Below, one piece after another: positions 9,509 to 19,037 of a stretch of 64,000 bases of DNA. Within the stretch, counting starts at the first letter, position 1. Each line of letters begins with the position of its first letter. The notes under the pieces are model-generated. The model was not told the origin of the DNA and made no database searches. It saw only the letters and a list, made by a program, of their open reading frames with translations. The DNA comes from Fusobacterium mortiferum (GTDB taxonomy: Bacteria; Fusobacteriota; Fusobacteriia; Fusobacteriales; Fusobacteriaceae), in NCBI RefSeq assembly GCF_016900045.1, contig NZ_JACSNP010000007.1, positions 28,755 through 92,754 of the forward strand, written 5' to 3'. The position numbers and the translations under genes are program-made.

Positions 9509-12250
9509 TTATAATAGCTCTCCATATTTTTTAATATATTTTTTCTTAATAAAAGTAACTAGAGAGATATAAGCAACTATTGTTAATATCAGTCCTAACC
9601 AAAATATTGATGGTAAAGGAGTTAGACCTAGATATAATCCAAGTTTTGTATAAGGGATAATTGAAATAGCTATAACTCCTAACGTTGTAAGTAAAATAAC
9701 AGGAAGTGAAGCAACACTTTGAATAAATGAAAGCTTAGGAGTTCTTATCATATGTATGACTAAAGTTTGAGACCACATAGATTCTATAAACCAACCAGTT
9801 TGAAACATAGCTTCGTAAGTTCCTCTTAAGATTTCGTTGTTAACAGGAATATCATTGTATAATACTCCATTAGAAACAAAAAGAGGACAGATAATAAAAT
9901 ACATCAATAGATAAGTTGTAATATCAAAGATTGAACTAGTAGGGCCTATCCATAACATAAATTTTCCAATAGACGAAGCTTCCCACTTTCTAGGTATTTT
10001 TAAAAACTCTTCATCTACATTATCCCAAGGTATAGCTGTACATGAAAGGTCATAGATTAAATTTAAAAGTATTAAATGAATACTCATCATAGGTAAAAAT
10101 GGTAAAAAAGCACTAGCAATCAATACAGAAAACATATTACCAAAATTAGATGATGAAGTCATCTTTATATATTTAATCATATTAGCATATGTTTTACGTC
10201 CTTCTATAATTCCCTCTTCTAAAACCATCAAATCCTTTTCAAGTAAGATTATATCAGCAGATTCTTTGGCTATATCAACAGCAGTATCTACTGATATTCC
10301 AATATCAGCTTCTTTCATAGCAGTGGCATCATTTATTCCATCTCCCATAAATCCTACTGTATGACCATTTCTTTTCAAAATTTGTACTATTCTAGTTTTT
10401 TGTAAAGGAGATAATTTAGCAAAAATATCTACTCTTTCAACAGTTATTGCAAGCTCTTCATCACTCATATTATCAATATCAGAGCCAAGTAAAATTTCAC
10501 TATTGTTAAGGCCAACCTTTCCACATATACTTTTTGTTACCTTATCATTATCACCAGTTAGAACTTTAGTTCTCACTCCATACTCTTTTAAAGCTGAGAT
10601 AGCTTTTGCTGTTGTAGGCTTAGGAGGATCTAGAAAAGCTAAATATCCCATAAGTACCATATCCATCTCATCACTTACACCAAAACTTTCTACAGGAGAA
10701 GGGTTTGTTTTTTGAGCAAGAGCAATAACACGAAGTCCATCTCTATTTAATTTATCAACAGTTTTTAATATTTCTTCTTTTATTTTTTCAGATAACAATA
10801 CTATTTTATCTTGGTACTCAGTGTACTTACAGATAGAAAGCATCTCTTCAACTGCTCCTTTTGTAATCATCTGTCTTTTACCTAGATGATCTTCAACTAC
10901 TACAGTCATACGACGACGAGAGAAGTCAAAGGGAATCTCATCAACTTTTATATATATTTTATCTAAATCTATGAGTGAACTATCTTTTTTTCCCTCTTCA
11001 TATGTTTTTTCAATAATAGATATATCTAAAAGATTTTTTAATCCAGTTTGAAAGTAACTATTTAAAAAAGCATGACGAAGTATACGATTATTTTCATTTC
11101 CATGGACATCCATATGATACTCCAAAACTACTTTATCTAAAGTTATAGTTCCAGTTTTATCAGTACATAATATATCCATAGAGCCAAAATTTTGTATTGA
11201 ATTGAGATTTTTAACAATAGTTTTCTTTTTTGACATAGCTACAGCACCTTTAGCTAAACATGTAGTAACTATCATTGGTAACATCTCAGGAGTTAATCCT
11301 ACAGCTATTGAGATAGCAAAGAGTAAAGCTTGTATCCAACTTCCTTTAGTAAATCCATTTATAAAAAATACAATAGGAACCATTATCATCATAAAACGGA
11401 TAAGCAACCATGAAACAGAGTTAACACCCTTTTCAAAGCTAGATTCAATTTTTTTCTCAGAGACTAACTCTTTAGATATTCCACCAAGCATAGTTCTATC
11501 TCCAGTAGCTATAACTATCCCTATTGCAGAACCACTTATAACATTACTTCCCATAAAAACTAAGTTATTTAATTCAGTTATAGCAAGAGAGATATCAGAT
11601 ACTTGATTGGCTTTTTTTTCTATAGGCTCACTCTCTCCAGTTAAAGATGATTGACTGACAAAAAAATCTTTAGATTCAATTATTCTTAAATCAGCTGGGA
11701 TAATATCACCAGCAGCAAGATATATAATGTCACCAATTACGACATTTTCCAAGGGAATCTCTTTTTTATTCTCACCATATCTTTTAACTGAAGTTGTAGT
11801 TGTTATCATAGCTGAAAGAGCTTCAGCAGCATTATTACTTTTTTCCTCTTGAATAAAACGTAGGATACCAGATATTGTAACCATAGTTGTAATTATAATT
11901 ACTGTAATTGGTGAAAAATCTTCTAGGGTATTATTGTACCAAGGAATAATCATATCTGTGATTGTAGATACAATAGCTAAACAGAAAAGCACAGCTGTAA
12001 AAGGATTTATAAAAGCTTCAACTATTTTTTTTATAAAAGATTTTTTACTACCATGAGTTATAATATTTTTTCCAAATATCTCTAAAAGATGTTTAGTATT
12101 TTCATTAGTAATTCCTTCTATAGAACTATTTAGAAGTTGAAAAATCTTCTCAGTAGATAAAAAAGAGAACTCTTTTATTTTTTTACTTTCTTCATCTCTT
12201 AAATTTTTTGTATTTAAGTTTGTTCTTATAATATTTTTTAATTTTTTCAT
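9509..12250 (-). CDS. mgtA: Mg2+-importing P-type ATPase
   Basis: A 913-residue P3B-type ATPase, close to the length of E. coli MgtA, that pumps Mg2+ into the cytoplasm. It shows the phosphorylation site DKTGT (about residue 365), the actuator loop TGES, the hinge [20 protein letters not shown], and a C-terminal hydrophobic region with the usual six segments. The ATG is preceded by AGGAGG. The 570-bp upstream region carries an M-box Mg2+ riboswitch with its own terminator, then a short translated leader with a second terminator. This strongly supports Mg2+ as substrate and expression at low Mg2+. Confidence 0.95.
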   Translation of the reverse strand: MKKLKNIIRTNLNTKNLRDEESKKIKEFSFLSTEKIFQLLNSSIEGITNENTKHLLEIFGKNIITHGSKKSFIKKIVEAFINPFTAVLFCLAIVSTITDMIIPWYNNTLEDFSPITVIIITTMVTISGILRFIQEEKSNNAAEALSAMITTTTSVKRYGENKKEIPLENVVIGDIIYLAAGDIIPADLRIIESKDFFVSQSSLTGESEPIEKKANQVSDISLAITELNNLVFMGSNVISGSAIGIVIATGDRTMLGGISKELVSEKKIESSFEKGVNSVSWLLIRFMMIMVPIVFFINGFTKGSWIQALLFAISIAVGLTPEMLPMIVTTCLAKGAVAMSKKKTIVKNLNSIQNFGSMDILCTDKTGTITLDKVVLEYHMDVHGNENNRILRHAFLNSYFQTGLKNLLDISIIEKTYEEGKKDSSLIDLDKIYIKVDEIPFDFSRRRMTVVVEDHLGKRQMITKGAVEEMLSICKYTEYQDKIVLLSEKIKEEILKTVDKLNRDGLRVIALAQKTNPSPVESFGVSDEMDMVLMGYLAFLDPPKPTTAKAISALKEYGVRTKVLTGDNDKVTKSICGKVGLNNSEILLGSDIDNMSDEELAITVERVDIFAKLSPLQKTRIVQILKRNGHTVGFMGDGINDATAMKEADIGISVDTAVDIAKESADIILLEKDLMVLEEGIIEGRKTYANMIKYIKMTSSSNFGNMFSVLIASAFLPFLPMMSIHLILLNLIYDLSCTAIPWDNVDEEFLKIPRKWEASSIGKFMLWIGPTSSIFDITTYLLMYFIICPLFVSNGVLYNDIPVNNEILRGTYEAMFQTGWFIESMWSQTLVIHMIRTPKLSFIQSVASLPVILLTTLGVIAISIIPYTKLGLYLGLTPLPSIFWLGLILTIVAYISLVTFIKKKYIKKYGELL

Positions 12251-12314
12251 AGCTATCCTCCTAAATTTAAAAATTTTGATTTAGATAGCATATATTTAAA
12301 AGAACTGGGCGAGT

Positions 12315-12395
12315 TTAAAAACAGACATAGAAAAATATGTCTGATATATATTGAACTTTTAAACATATACTACTGCCACTATTTTCTACGTCCAT
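12315..12395 (-). CDS. mgtA leader peptide (26 aa)
   Basis: A short ORF starting MDVENSGSSICLK between the M-box terminator and mgtA, with a perfect AGGAGGT five bases upstream of ATG. Its last codons run through a hairpin (CAGACATA/TATGTCTG) and the TAA lies in the following T-tract, so a translating ribosome would melt the hairpin. This resembles leader-peptide attenuation (compare mgtL of enteric bacteria), but no sequence similarity to MgtL is evident. Translation is inferred from the RBS. Confidence 0.5.
   Translation of the reverse strand: MDVENSGSSICLKVQYISDIFFYVCF
12317..12343 (-). terminator. Second attenuator hairpin before mgtA
   Basis: A perfect 8-bp minus-strand stem (12336-12343 with 12322-12329), a 6-nt loop and five U residues. 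It overlaps the end of the leader ORF. The stem is modest in GC, so termination efficiency is uncertain. Confidence 0.5.
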
Positions 12396-12427
12396 TTTGC
12401 ACCTCCTAAAAATCAAGAAAATAAAAA

Positions 12428-12457
12428 CTCCATACCAAGTCAAACAATGGTATGGAG
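12428..12457 (-). terminator. M-box expression-platform terminator
   Basis: Minus-strand CTCCATACCA (12448-12457) pairs with TGGTATGGAG (12428-12437), followed by TTTTT. It lies directly downstream of the M-box aptamer and is the expected Mg2+-dependent off-switch. Confidence 0.85.
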
Positions 12458-12500
12458 AAAAATCTAAAATAAATATAAAAAATAGTTCTATTTTTTACCA

Positions 12501-12642
12501 CCGTTTGAGCTTTAACTCTGCAGGGCGGTGAAGTTACATTAGATAACACCTTGGTTTCGATGTTGCCTGTTCAAACCAACGCATAGTGTCTCCACTATTT
12601 TGCGGCAGTAACCCATATCCCTGTAGTAGCCTTACTTACCGG
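12501..12642 (-). ncRNA. M-box Mg2+ riboswitch (ykoK leader)
   Basis: Read on the minus strand, the region contains the conserved M-box blocks in order: GTAAGGCTACTACAGGGATA, GGGTTACTGCCGCAAAA, the GACAC...CGTTGG block, and the 3' block CCCTGCAGAGTTAAAGCTC. CCG/CGG ends are compatible with P1. It lies between a consensus promoter and a terminator ahead of mgtA. High Mg2+ should favour termination. Confidence 0.85.
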
Positions 12643-12660
12643 AATTATTAAGTTGTCTAA

Positions 12661-12689
12661 AGTATAGTATAAAATTTTTTAATTGTCAA
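12661..12689 (-). promoter_or_regulatory. Promoter of the mgtA leader RNA
   Basis: Minus-strand TTGACA (12684-12689), 17-bp spacer and TATACT (12661-12666). The start is predicted near 12654, just before the M-box. Confidence 0.8.
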
Positions 12690-12824
12690 GAAAAAATTTA
12701 TTAGATTCCTATGTTAAAGAAATAATAGTAAATTTTTTTCTTTTTTATTTTGATACCTTTAGATATAAAATGTAGTATAATATATAAAAGGGGTTTTATT
12801 TATACAACTTAGGGAGGGATACTT

Positions 12825-14438
12825 ATGTCAATATTAACTAAAGAATTAATTAAAAAATTTGAAGAGGCAGAATATCTTAATGAAATACTAAAAAGTCTAG
12901 AGAGATTACAAAAAGAAAAAGGCTATACTGATGAAGAGATGGATAAAGATTTAGATGTTGCTCTTTGGAGAGCTTATGTTTATAATAATATGGATTCCTA
13001 TGAATTTTTTGAATTATCAGAGAAAACTTTATCTAAAGTAAAGGAAAAAGGGATAAAAAATGGAGTCTGGTGTTACAGGTACTCTTGTGCTCTTGCCTAT
13101 CTTAGAAGATTTGATGAGGCATTAAAATATAGTAGATTAGGAACAGAGGTGGAACCAACATATCCTTGGGGATGGTTGCAATTAGGTAAGCTCTGCTATA
13201 AGTTTAATTTATTAGATGAAGCTTTTAATGCTATTGATATGGGATTAAAACTTGTTCCTAATGATTATGAATTTTTAACTTTAAAAGATGATATAGAAAA
13301 TGATAGGGGATACGCTTATGCAAACTCTCATTACATAGATGAGGAAATTGATAAAAGCTCAGAGAAAAAACTTATAGATATTGATGATGATAAATTATAC
13401 AAGGAGTTTTTAAATAAGAGTGAGTTAGAGAAAAAATTAGATATCTTACATAAAGAGGATAAAAATCAAGAGATTATAGAGATAATTAATTCTCTACCTA
13501 AAGGAGAATTAACTTATAATATACTTGGAAGACTTGCAAGAGCTTATAATAATAATGATGAGTATGAAAAGGGAGAAGATATTTTATTAATGATAAAAGA
13601 GAGAGGGGAGAAAGATTCACTATGGAATTTCCGTATGGGATACTCTTGTTATTATTCAGGAAAACTCAAAGAAGCTCAAAAATATTTAGAGAGATGTTTG
13701 GAATTAAATCCTGATGAACTAGATGGAGATATTCTTTTAAGATATACTTATTCTGATTTAGCAAACAAAAAATTAAATGAAGGAAAAAATGAAGAGGCGA
13801 TAGAATATTTAAAAAAAATAATAGCTATAGCTAAAGATAACGAGGGAATTATCTATGGAGAGTCTGAATTAGCTTGGGCATATGACTATATGAGAGAATT
13901 TGAAAAAGCTTATAAACATTTAGAAAAAGCTAGAAAATTAGGAAGAGATGATATTTGGTTACATTCTGAATTAGGATACTGTTTAGAAGGATTGAATAGA
14001 TATGAAGAAGCTGTTGAAGAGTTTAAAAAAGCTATTGATATGGGAAGAGATGATGCTTGGCTAGAGGGACAAATTGGGTTTGTATTAAGTAAACTGGGAA
14101 ATTATAATAAAGCAATAGAACATTTGGAGAAAGCAAAGTTTACATTGCCAAATGATAGTTGGATAACTTATCAATTAGGTAGTGCTTATAGAAAATCCGG
14201 AGATGTTATAAAAGCTATTGAGATTTTAGAAGAATCACTGATAATTACACAATTTAGAGGTTGGGTAGAATTAGAACTAGCATTGTGTTATGCTTTAATT
14301 GAAGAGAAAGAGAAAGCTAAAAAATATTTAAAAGAAGCTGAGTTATATATAGGTGGAGAAAAGGAAAATTCACCAGAAGTAAAGAGAGATTTTGAAATGG
14401 TAAAACAACTTCTTCAAGCAACAGATTATAAAATATAA
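12825..14438 (+). CDS. Tetratricopeptide-repeat protein
   Basis: A 537-residue soluble, acidic protein made almost entirely of TPR-like helix pairs. Recurrent units show W/Y/L/A/G patterns such as AWLEGQIGFVLSKLGNYNKA and a similar unit ending in RYEEAVEEFKKA. There is no signal peptide or membrane segment. TPR scaffolds mediate protein-protein contacts and no catalytic domain is visible. The RBS AGGGAGGG precedes the ATG, and TATAAT lies at 12776-12781. A terminator separates it from three small DUF genes that often share neighbourhoods with TPR proteins. Its partner is unknown. Confidence 0.8.
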   Translation: MSILTKELIKKFEEAEYLNEILKSLERLQKEKGYTDEEMDKDLDVALWRAYVYNNMDSYEFFELSEKTLSKVKEKGIKNGVWCYRYSCALAYLRRFDEALKYSRLGTEVEPTYPWGWLQLGKLCYKFNLLDEAFNAIDMGLKLVPNDYEFLTLKDDIENDRGYAYANSHYIDEEIDKSSEKKLIDIDDDKLYKEFLNKSELEKKLDILHKEDKNQEIIEIINSLPKGELTYNILGRLARAYNNNDEYEKGEDILLMIKERGEKDSLWNFRMGYSCYYSGKLKEAQKYLERCLELNPDELDGDILLRYTYSDLANKKLNEGKNEEAIEYLKKIIAIAKDNEGIIYGESELAWAYDYMREFEKAYKHLEKARKLGRDDIWLHSELGYCLEGLNRYEEAVEEFKKAIDMGRDDAWLEGQIGFVLSKLGNYNKAIEHLEKAKFTLPNDSWITYQLGSAYRKSGDVIKAIEILEESLIITQFRGWVELELALCYALIEEKEKAKKYLKEAELYIGGEKENSPEVKRDFEMVKQLLQATDYKI

Positions 14439-14448
14439 GAGAACTTAG

Positions 14449-14480
14449 AAAAACTCTAGCTTTCATTAGAGTTTTTTTGT
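14449..14480 (+). terminator. Terminator after TPR gene
   Basis: Stem AAAAACTCTA (14449-14458) with TAGAGTTTTT (14467-14476), continuing into T residues. Confidence 0.75.
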
Positions 14481-14513
14481 ATAATTAGTATTATAGTTGG
14501 AAAGGAGTAAGAT

Positions 14514-14990
14514 ATGAAATTAAGATTTTTTGGAGATATAGATATCAATAAAGAATACCATGAAACTAAAATTCATTTAAATGATAGAGATATAGTATTG
14601 GACCTAAATTTAGATGAAGTGATTGGAGAAAAAGATTGGGTATTACAGTATGATGAGTATGTTTCAAAACTAAGTGTTTTTAGAGAAAGAATTGAAGAAA
14701 AATTGAATGAAGACTTTGATGAATGGGGTATTACTAAGGAATGGATAGATTGGCACATAGAAGAGCTAGATAAGCAAGATATAGAGAGATTAACTACAGG
14801 AATAGATCCAAAATTACCAGTAGATGAGAAAATATTTACTGCATTAAACTTAGTAAGAGTAGGAATTTATCCAAAGTATGAAGAGTATGCAATATGGGAC
14901 TTTATGTTGGATAAGAAGATTAGTAATCAAATACTTGTAGTAGTTACTGATAATCAAGGAAATATTTTAGATATTACTTGGGAAAGTTAA
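14514..14990 (+). CDS. DUF2004-like small protein
   Basis: A 158-residue soluble protein starting MKLRFFGDIDINKEYHETKI. The pattern (N-terminal FFGDIDINKE, acidic middle with VFRERIEEKLNE, C-terminal ILVVVTDNQGNILDITWES) matches my memory of DUF2004, a family listed among candidate immunity or housekeeping proteins of unknown function. AAAGGAG precedes the ATG. The next gene begins about 12 bp downstream, so the three small genes likely form one operon. Function is not established. Confidence 0.6.
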   Translation: MKLRFFGDIDINKEYHETKIHLNDRDIVLDLNLDEVIGEKDWVLQYDEYVSKLSVFRERIEEKLNEDFDEWGITKEWIDWHIEELDKQDIERLTTGIDPKLPVDEKIFTALNLVRVGIYPKYEEYAIWDFMLDKKISNQILVVVTDNQGNILDITWES

Positions 14991-15002
14991 GGAGGAGTGG
15001 TT

Positions 15003-15749
15003 ATGGAAAAAAATAATTTAATTAATGGATTTATTCTTTTTAAGGATACAGATTGTAATTATGAAGAGATTAAAAAAAATCTAAAAAAAGATTGGAACAT
15101 AGATATAAATAGTGAGGTAAAAGAGAGTTCAGTTGTATTTAATGTTGGAAATACTATGGTGGCTCTTTCATTCATTGAAACACCAGTTCCAAATGGAGAA
15201 GCAGAAGCCAATGCTAAAAATAATATTTTTTGGGAAAACGGAGTAGAGAAAACTTCTGAACATAAAGCACATATGATAGTAGCTATAACTGGAGGAAAAG
15301 ATCCGGTAAAAAGTGCTAAACTATTTGTAAAAGTAGCTTCAAGTATATTAAAATTAAAAAATACAATAGGAATTTATAAAAATCCAACTGTAATTCCCTC
15401 AGATTTCTATATTGAGGTAGCTGATGAGCTAAGAGAGGATTCATTTCCAGTATTAGATGTAGTTTACATAGGAATGTATAGAAGTGATGATGGTATATGT
15501 GGTTATACAGAGGGATTAGAGTATTTTGGTAAAAAAGAGATAGAAATAATTGATACAGATGTTGAAGTATTAGAGTTATATGAATTTTTAATAGATATAG
15601 CTAATTATGTAATCACTTGTGATGCTAAATTAAGTGATGGAGAGACAGTTGGATTTTCTCCAGAGCAAAAACTTCCTATTTCAATTTCAAAGGGAGTAGC
15701 TTTAAAGCAAGATACAGTAAAAATAGAGTTCAATAATAGTAATAAGTAA
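15003..15749 (+). CDS. DUF4261-domain protein
   Basis: A 248-residue soluble protein, MEKNNLINGFILFKDTDCNY onwards. Features such as VGNTMVALSFIETPVPNGEA, the HMIVAITGG strand and the LDVVYIGMYR segment fit DUF4261, a family of unknown function frequently seen in small-protein arrays of the polymorphic-toxin immunity type. The open frame extends to a GTG at 14997, but ATG 15003 is correctly spaced from GGAGG. It is second in the three-gene cluster. Confidence 0.65.
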   Translation: MEKNNLINGFILFKDTDCNYEEIKKNLKKDWNIDINSEVKESSVVFNVGNTMVALSFIETPVPNGEAEANAKNNIFWENGVEKTSEHKAHMIVAITGGKDPVKSAKLFVKVASSILKLKNTIGIYKNPTVIPSDFYIEVADELREDSFPVLDVVYIGMYRSDDGICGYTEGLEYFGKKEIEIIDTDVEVLELYEFLIDIANYVITCDAKLSDGETVGFSPEQKLPISISKGVALKQDTVKIEFNNSNK

Positions 15750-15776
15750 AAATTTGATATAAATAAGGAGAGAGTG

Positions 15777-16208
15777 ATGATAGATATAAATGAAGATTTA
15801 TGGTTTGATACTTTTGAGGAGTATTCTATAAAATTTGGAGATGTAAGACCAGATTATAAAAAATTAAAGCCTGAGGAAGCTGAGATGGGTGCACTATTCA
15901 ATATGGAATTAGATATGCATAATGGAGGTTTTTTACAATTTTATTGTAATTGGGGATATGAAGCTTATATATATGCTTTAAGAGGATTAGAGAGTATAGG
16001 AGCATTAGAAACTAAAAAAATTCTTGAGAAGCAATATGGTGTAATAGCTAGATTAAAAGATGATAAGAGAGTAGATGAACTTTGGGCTATTCCTGAATTT
16101 TTAAAGGATAGTGAAATAGATAAAATAGAAAAGTTAGATGAGGAATACTGGGAAGACAAGGAAAAGATAATGGATAAGATGTATACTCACTATATTGAGA
16201 AAAAATAA
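15777..16208 (+). CDS. DUF4375 (DMP19-like) protein
   Basis: A 143-residue acidic, helical protein. The motif NMELDMHNGGFLQFYCNWGY is characteristic of DUF4375, related to DMP19, a DNA-mimic protein of Neisseria. The strongly acidic C-terminus fits that idea but does not prove it. ATG 15777 is better spaced from AAGGAG than the in-frame GTG three bases earlier. It is third in the small-gene cluster. Immunity or DNA-mimic roles are inference. Confidence 0.65.
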   Translation: MIDINEDLWFDTFEEYSIKFGDVRPDYKKLKPEEAEMGALFNMELDMHNGGFLQFYCNWGYEAYIYALRGLESIGALETKKILEKQYGVIARLKDDKRVDELWAIPEFLKDSEIDKIEKLDEEYWEDKEKIMDKMYTHYIEKK

Positions 16209-16286
16209 TAAAAAATATATAGCTAAAAATTTGTAATCTGTGTATAATTAAAAAGTTAAATAAATTACAAAGGAGAGATTTTAATT

Positions 16287-17621
16287 ATGACAGATTTGAC
16301 AAAGGGAAGTCCTACAAAGCAGATGCTAAAGTTTGCTATGCCCGTATGCTTAGGAAATTTATTTCAACTGTTTTATAGTTTATCTGATACTAGAATAGTT
16401 GGAAGTACATTGGGAGAGCATGCCTTGGCAGCAGTAGGGGCAAGTACTTCTATTAGTACTCTGCTTATAGGATTTTTGACTGGGCTTACAAATGGATTTG
16501 CTATCTTAGTTGCTCAAGATTTTGGAGCAAGAAATTTTGAAAAAATAAAAAAAACAGTAGCTGGAACTCTTCTATTAGGATTGGGTACAGCTATTTTAAT
16601 AAGTTTTATCAGTGTAACATTTCTAACTCCAATTTTAAAAATCTTGAATGTTTCAGAGGAATTGTTCGAGCAATCTTATGGGTATATTAGAGCAATTTTA
16701 TTAGGAATTGTAGCTACAATGTTTTATAATGCTTTTGCAAGTGTTCTAAGAGCCATTGGAGATACAGTAGCTCCTTTAATATTTCTAATAATTGCTTGTG
16801 GTGTGAATATAGCTTTAGATTTATATTTTATTTTAGAACTTAAAACTGGAGTTGTTGGGGCAGCTTGGGCAACGGTAATATCTCAAGGACTTTCAGTTCT
16901 ATTATGTATGATTTATATGTGGTGGAGATATCCTATATTTCATTTGAAATTAGAGGATTTTAGATTAAATTTCTCACTAATAAAAAAATTGTATGCCTCT
17001 GGATTATCGATGGGAATGATGATGTCTTTTGTTTATTTTGGTACTTTAGCTTTACAGATAGCCATTAATACTTTTGGAACAAATACAATAGTTGCCCATA
17101 CAGCAGCAAGAAAATTAACTGAATTTTTTATGCTACCATTTGGAGTAATGAGTATAACTATGGCAACTTACTGTGGGCAAAATAAGGGAGCAAAACGTCC
17201 AGATAGAATTAAAATAGGGATTTGGCAAGCTATATATATAACTTGGTTATGGACAGTATTAATAATTATATTGAGCTATACAGTAGCACCTAAATTAGTT
17301 TATATGGTAACAGGTACATCATTTGAAGAGATAGTAAAAACAGCTGAAAAATATTTAAGAATAAATACCCTGTTTTATTTTGTTCCAGCTGTAATAGCTA
17401 TACTTCGTAATGCTATGCAAGGAATAGGAGACTTGATTACACCGATTTTCTCTAGTTTGATAGAGTTGGTAGGAAAGGTTATGATAGCTTTTTTCCTTGC
17501 TCCTAAAATACACTATATGGGAATAATAATAGCTGAACCTATTGTTTGGGTATTAATGGTTATTCCGTTGATAATAATGATAATAAGGAATCCTATTTTT
17601 AAAGAAGAGTTAAAAAGATAA
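16287..17621 (+). CDS. MATE family efflux protein
   Basis: A 444-residue polytopic membrane protein. The N-terminal MTDLTKGSPTKQMLKFAMPV and LFQLFYSLSDTRIVG segments are typical of the Clostridium/Bacteroides MATE subgroup (VmrA/MepA-like), with twelve predicted helices in two halves. It is expected to export cationic compounds using an ion gradient. TATAAT lies upstream at 16243-16248 and GGAGAG precedes the ATG. The NfeD gene follows 27 bp later. Substrate unknown. Confidence 0.9.
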   Translation: MTDLTKGSPTKQMLKFAMPVCLGNLFQLFYSLSDTRIVGSTLGEHALAAVGASTSISTLLIGFLTGLTNGFAILVAQDFGARNFEKIKKTVAGTLLLGLGTAILISFISVTFLTPILKILNVSEELFEQSYGYIRAILLGIVATMFYNAFASVLRAIGDTVAPLIFLIIACGVNIALDLYFILELKTGVVGAAWATVISQGLSVLLCMIYMWWRYPIFHLKLEDFRLNFSLIKKLYASGLSMGMMMSFVYFGTLALQIAINTFGTNTIVAHTAARKLTEFFMLPFGVMSITMATYCGQNKGAKRPDRIKIGIWQAIYITWLWTVLIIILSYTVAPKLVYMVTGTSFEEIVKTAEKYLRINTLFYFVPAVIAILRNAMQGIGDLITPIFSSLIELVGKVMIAFFLAPKIHYMGIIIAEPIVWVLMVIPLIIMIIRNPIFKEELKR

Positions 17622-17648
17622 GATTAAACTTTGTAGAGGAGAGAGAAT

Positions 17649-18056
17649 ATGTGGGTATGGTTTCTTATCGGAATAGTTTTTGTAATAATTGAAGGAATTA
17701 GCTTTGGATTAATATCTATTTGGTTCGCTATTGGAGCTTTTATAACAATGTTTTTTACAAATTTATCTTTAAATATCCAACTCTATATCTTTATATTGAC
17801 CTCTGGAATTTCTCTTTTACTTATTAGAAGATTTGCTCTAATATATTTAAAGGGAAAGGGAAAAGAGTTAGACAGAGTTACAGACTCTAGAGTAAAGATA
17901 GAGAGTATTGAGCAAAGAGGAAGTGTAACTATATATTTAGTTAAGCTTGATGGAAAAATTTGGGAAGCAATTTGTGATGAAAGACTAGAGTTAGAAGAGA
18001 TAGCTCAAGTGGAAAAAATAAAAGGGAATAAGTTAATTTTAAATAAAATAAAATAA
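17649..18056 (+). CDS. NfeD-family membrane protein
   Basis: A 135-residue protein with two or three N-terminal membrane segments (residues 1-60) followed by a small beta-rich OB-like domain (residues 75-135), the layout of short NfeD proteins. These are almost always encoded beside a stomatin/SPFH protein and are thought to form a membrane-microdomain complex with it, as here, where the SPFH gene starts 18 bp downstream. There is no ClpP-like protease domain, so this is the short type. Confidence 0.85.
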   Translation: MWVWFLIGIVFVIIEGISFGLISIWFAIGAFITMFFTNLSLNIQLYIFILTSGISLLLIRRFALIYLKGKGKELDRVTDSRVKIESIEQRGSVTIYLVKLDGKIWEAICDERLELEEIAQVEKIKGNKLILNKIK

Positions 18057-18074
18057 GTTTTAGGGAGGTAGACA

Positions 18075-18956
18075 ATGTTTTTTATATTTTTACTAATTTT
18101 AATTATAATAATATTATTAGCAACACATGTGAGAATAGTTTCTCAGTCACAAGCTTTTGTAATTGAGAGATTGGGAGGTTATCTGACAACTTGGGATGTA
18201 GGACTTAATATTTTAATACCTTTTATAGATAGAATAGTAAAAAAAGTCTCTTTAAAAGAGCAAGTTTTAGATTTTCCACCACAACCTGTGATTACAAAGG
18301 ATAATGTAACTATGCAGATTGATTCTGTAATATATTTTCAAATAACAGATCCTAAATTATACACATATGGAGTAGAAAATCCTTTAAGTGCTATTGAGAA
18401 TTTAACAGCTACTACTTTAAGAAATATCATTGGGGAGATGGAATTAGATCATACTTTGACTTCTAGAGATACTATTAATACTAAGATGAGAGCTATATTA
18501 GATGAGGCAACAGATCCATGGGGAATAAAGATAAATAGAGTAGAGTTAAAAAATATAATTCCACCTGCAGAGATACAGGATGCTATGGAAAAACAGATGA
18601 AAGCTGAAAGAGAAAGAAGAGAAGCTATATTAAGAGCTGAAGGACAAAAGAAATCTTCAATTTTAGTGGCAGAAGGAGAAAAAGAGGCGGCTATATTAAG
18701 AGCTGAAGCTAAAAAAGAGGCTGAAATTAGAGAGGCAGAAGGTAAGGCAGAAGCAATACTTAAAATCCAAAAGGCTGAAGCTGAAGCCATCAGATTATTA
18801 AAAGAGGCTGGGGCAGATAGTTCTGTACTTGCATTGAAGGGAATGGAAGCTTTTACTAAGGTAGCTGATGGACAAGCAACTAAGATAATTATTCCAAGTG
18901 AGTTACAAAATGTAATAACTTTAAGTGAATTATTTCATGAGAGCAGTAAAAAATAG
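18075..18956 (+). CDS. SPFH/band-7 stomatin-like membrane protein
   Basis: A 293-residue stomatin/slipin (QmcA-type). A single N-terminal membrane segment (residues 1-18) is followed by the SPFH domain (SQSQAFVIERLGGYLTTWDV onwards) and a long coiled coil rich in Ala, Glu and Lys (about residues 175-260, repeated EAILRAEGQ/EAAILRAEA units). Such proteins scaffold membrane microdomains and regulate membrane proteases. It is coupled to the upstream nfeD gene and ends at a shared terminator. Confidence 0.9.
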   Translation: MFFIFLLILIIIILLATHVRIVSQSQAFVIERLGGYLTTWDVGLNILIPFIDRIVKKVSLKEQVLDFPPQPVITKDNVTMQIDSVIYFQITDPKLYTYGVENPLSAIENLTATTLRNIIGEMELDHTLTSRDTINTKMRAILDEATDPWGIKINRVELKNIIPPAEIQDAMEKQMKAERERREAILRAEGQKKSSILVAEGEKEAAILRAEAKKEAEIREAEGKAEAILKIQKAEAEAIRLLKEAGADSSVLALKGMEAFTKVADGQATKIIIPSELQNVITLSELFHESSKK

Positions 18957-18965
18957 ATAAAAAAG

Positions 18966-19012
18966 AGAAGAAAATTTTACTAAGTAATAAAAGTAAATTT
19001 TCTTCTTTTTAA
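18966..19012. terminator. Bidirectional terminator between SPFH gene and cbiK
   Basis: A near-perfect long stem, GAAGAAAATTTTACT with AAGTAAATTTTCTTC (one bulge), followed by TTTTT on the plus strand and a U-tract on the minus strand, between convergent genes. Confidence 0.75.
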
Positions 19013-19037
19013 ATTATATATGGAAAATATTCAAAGA

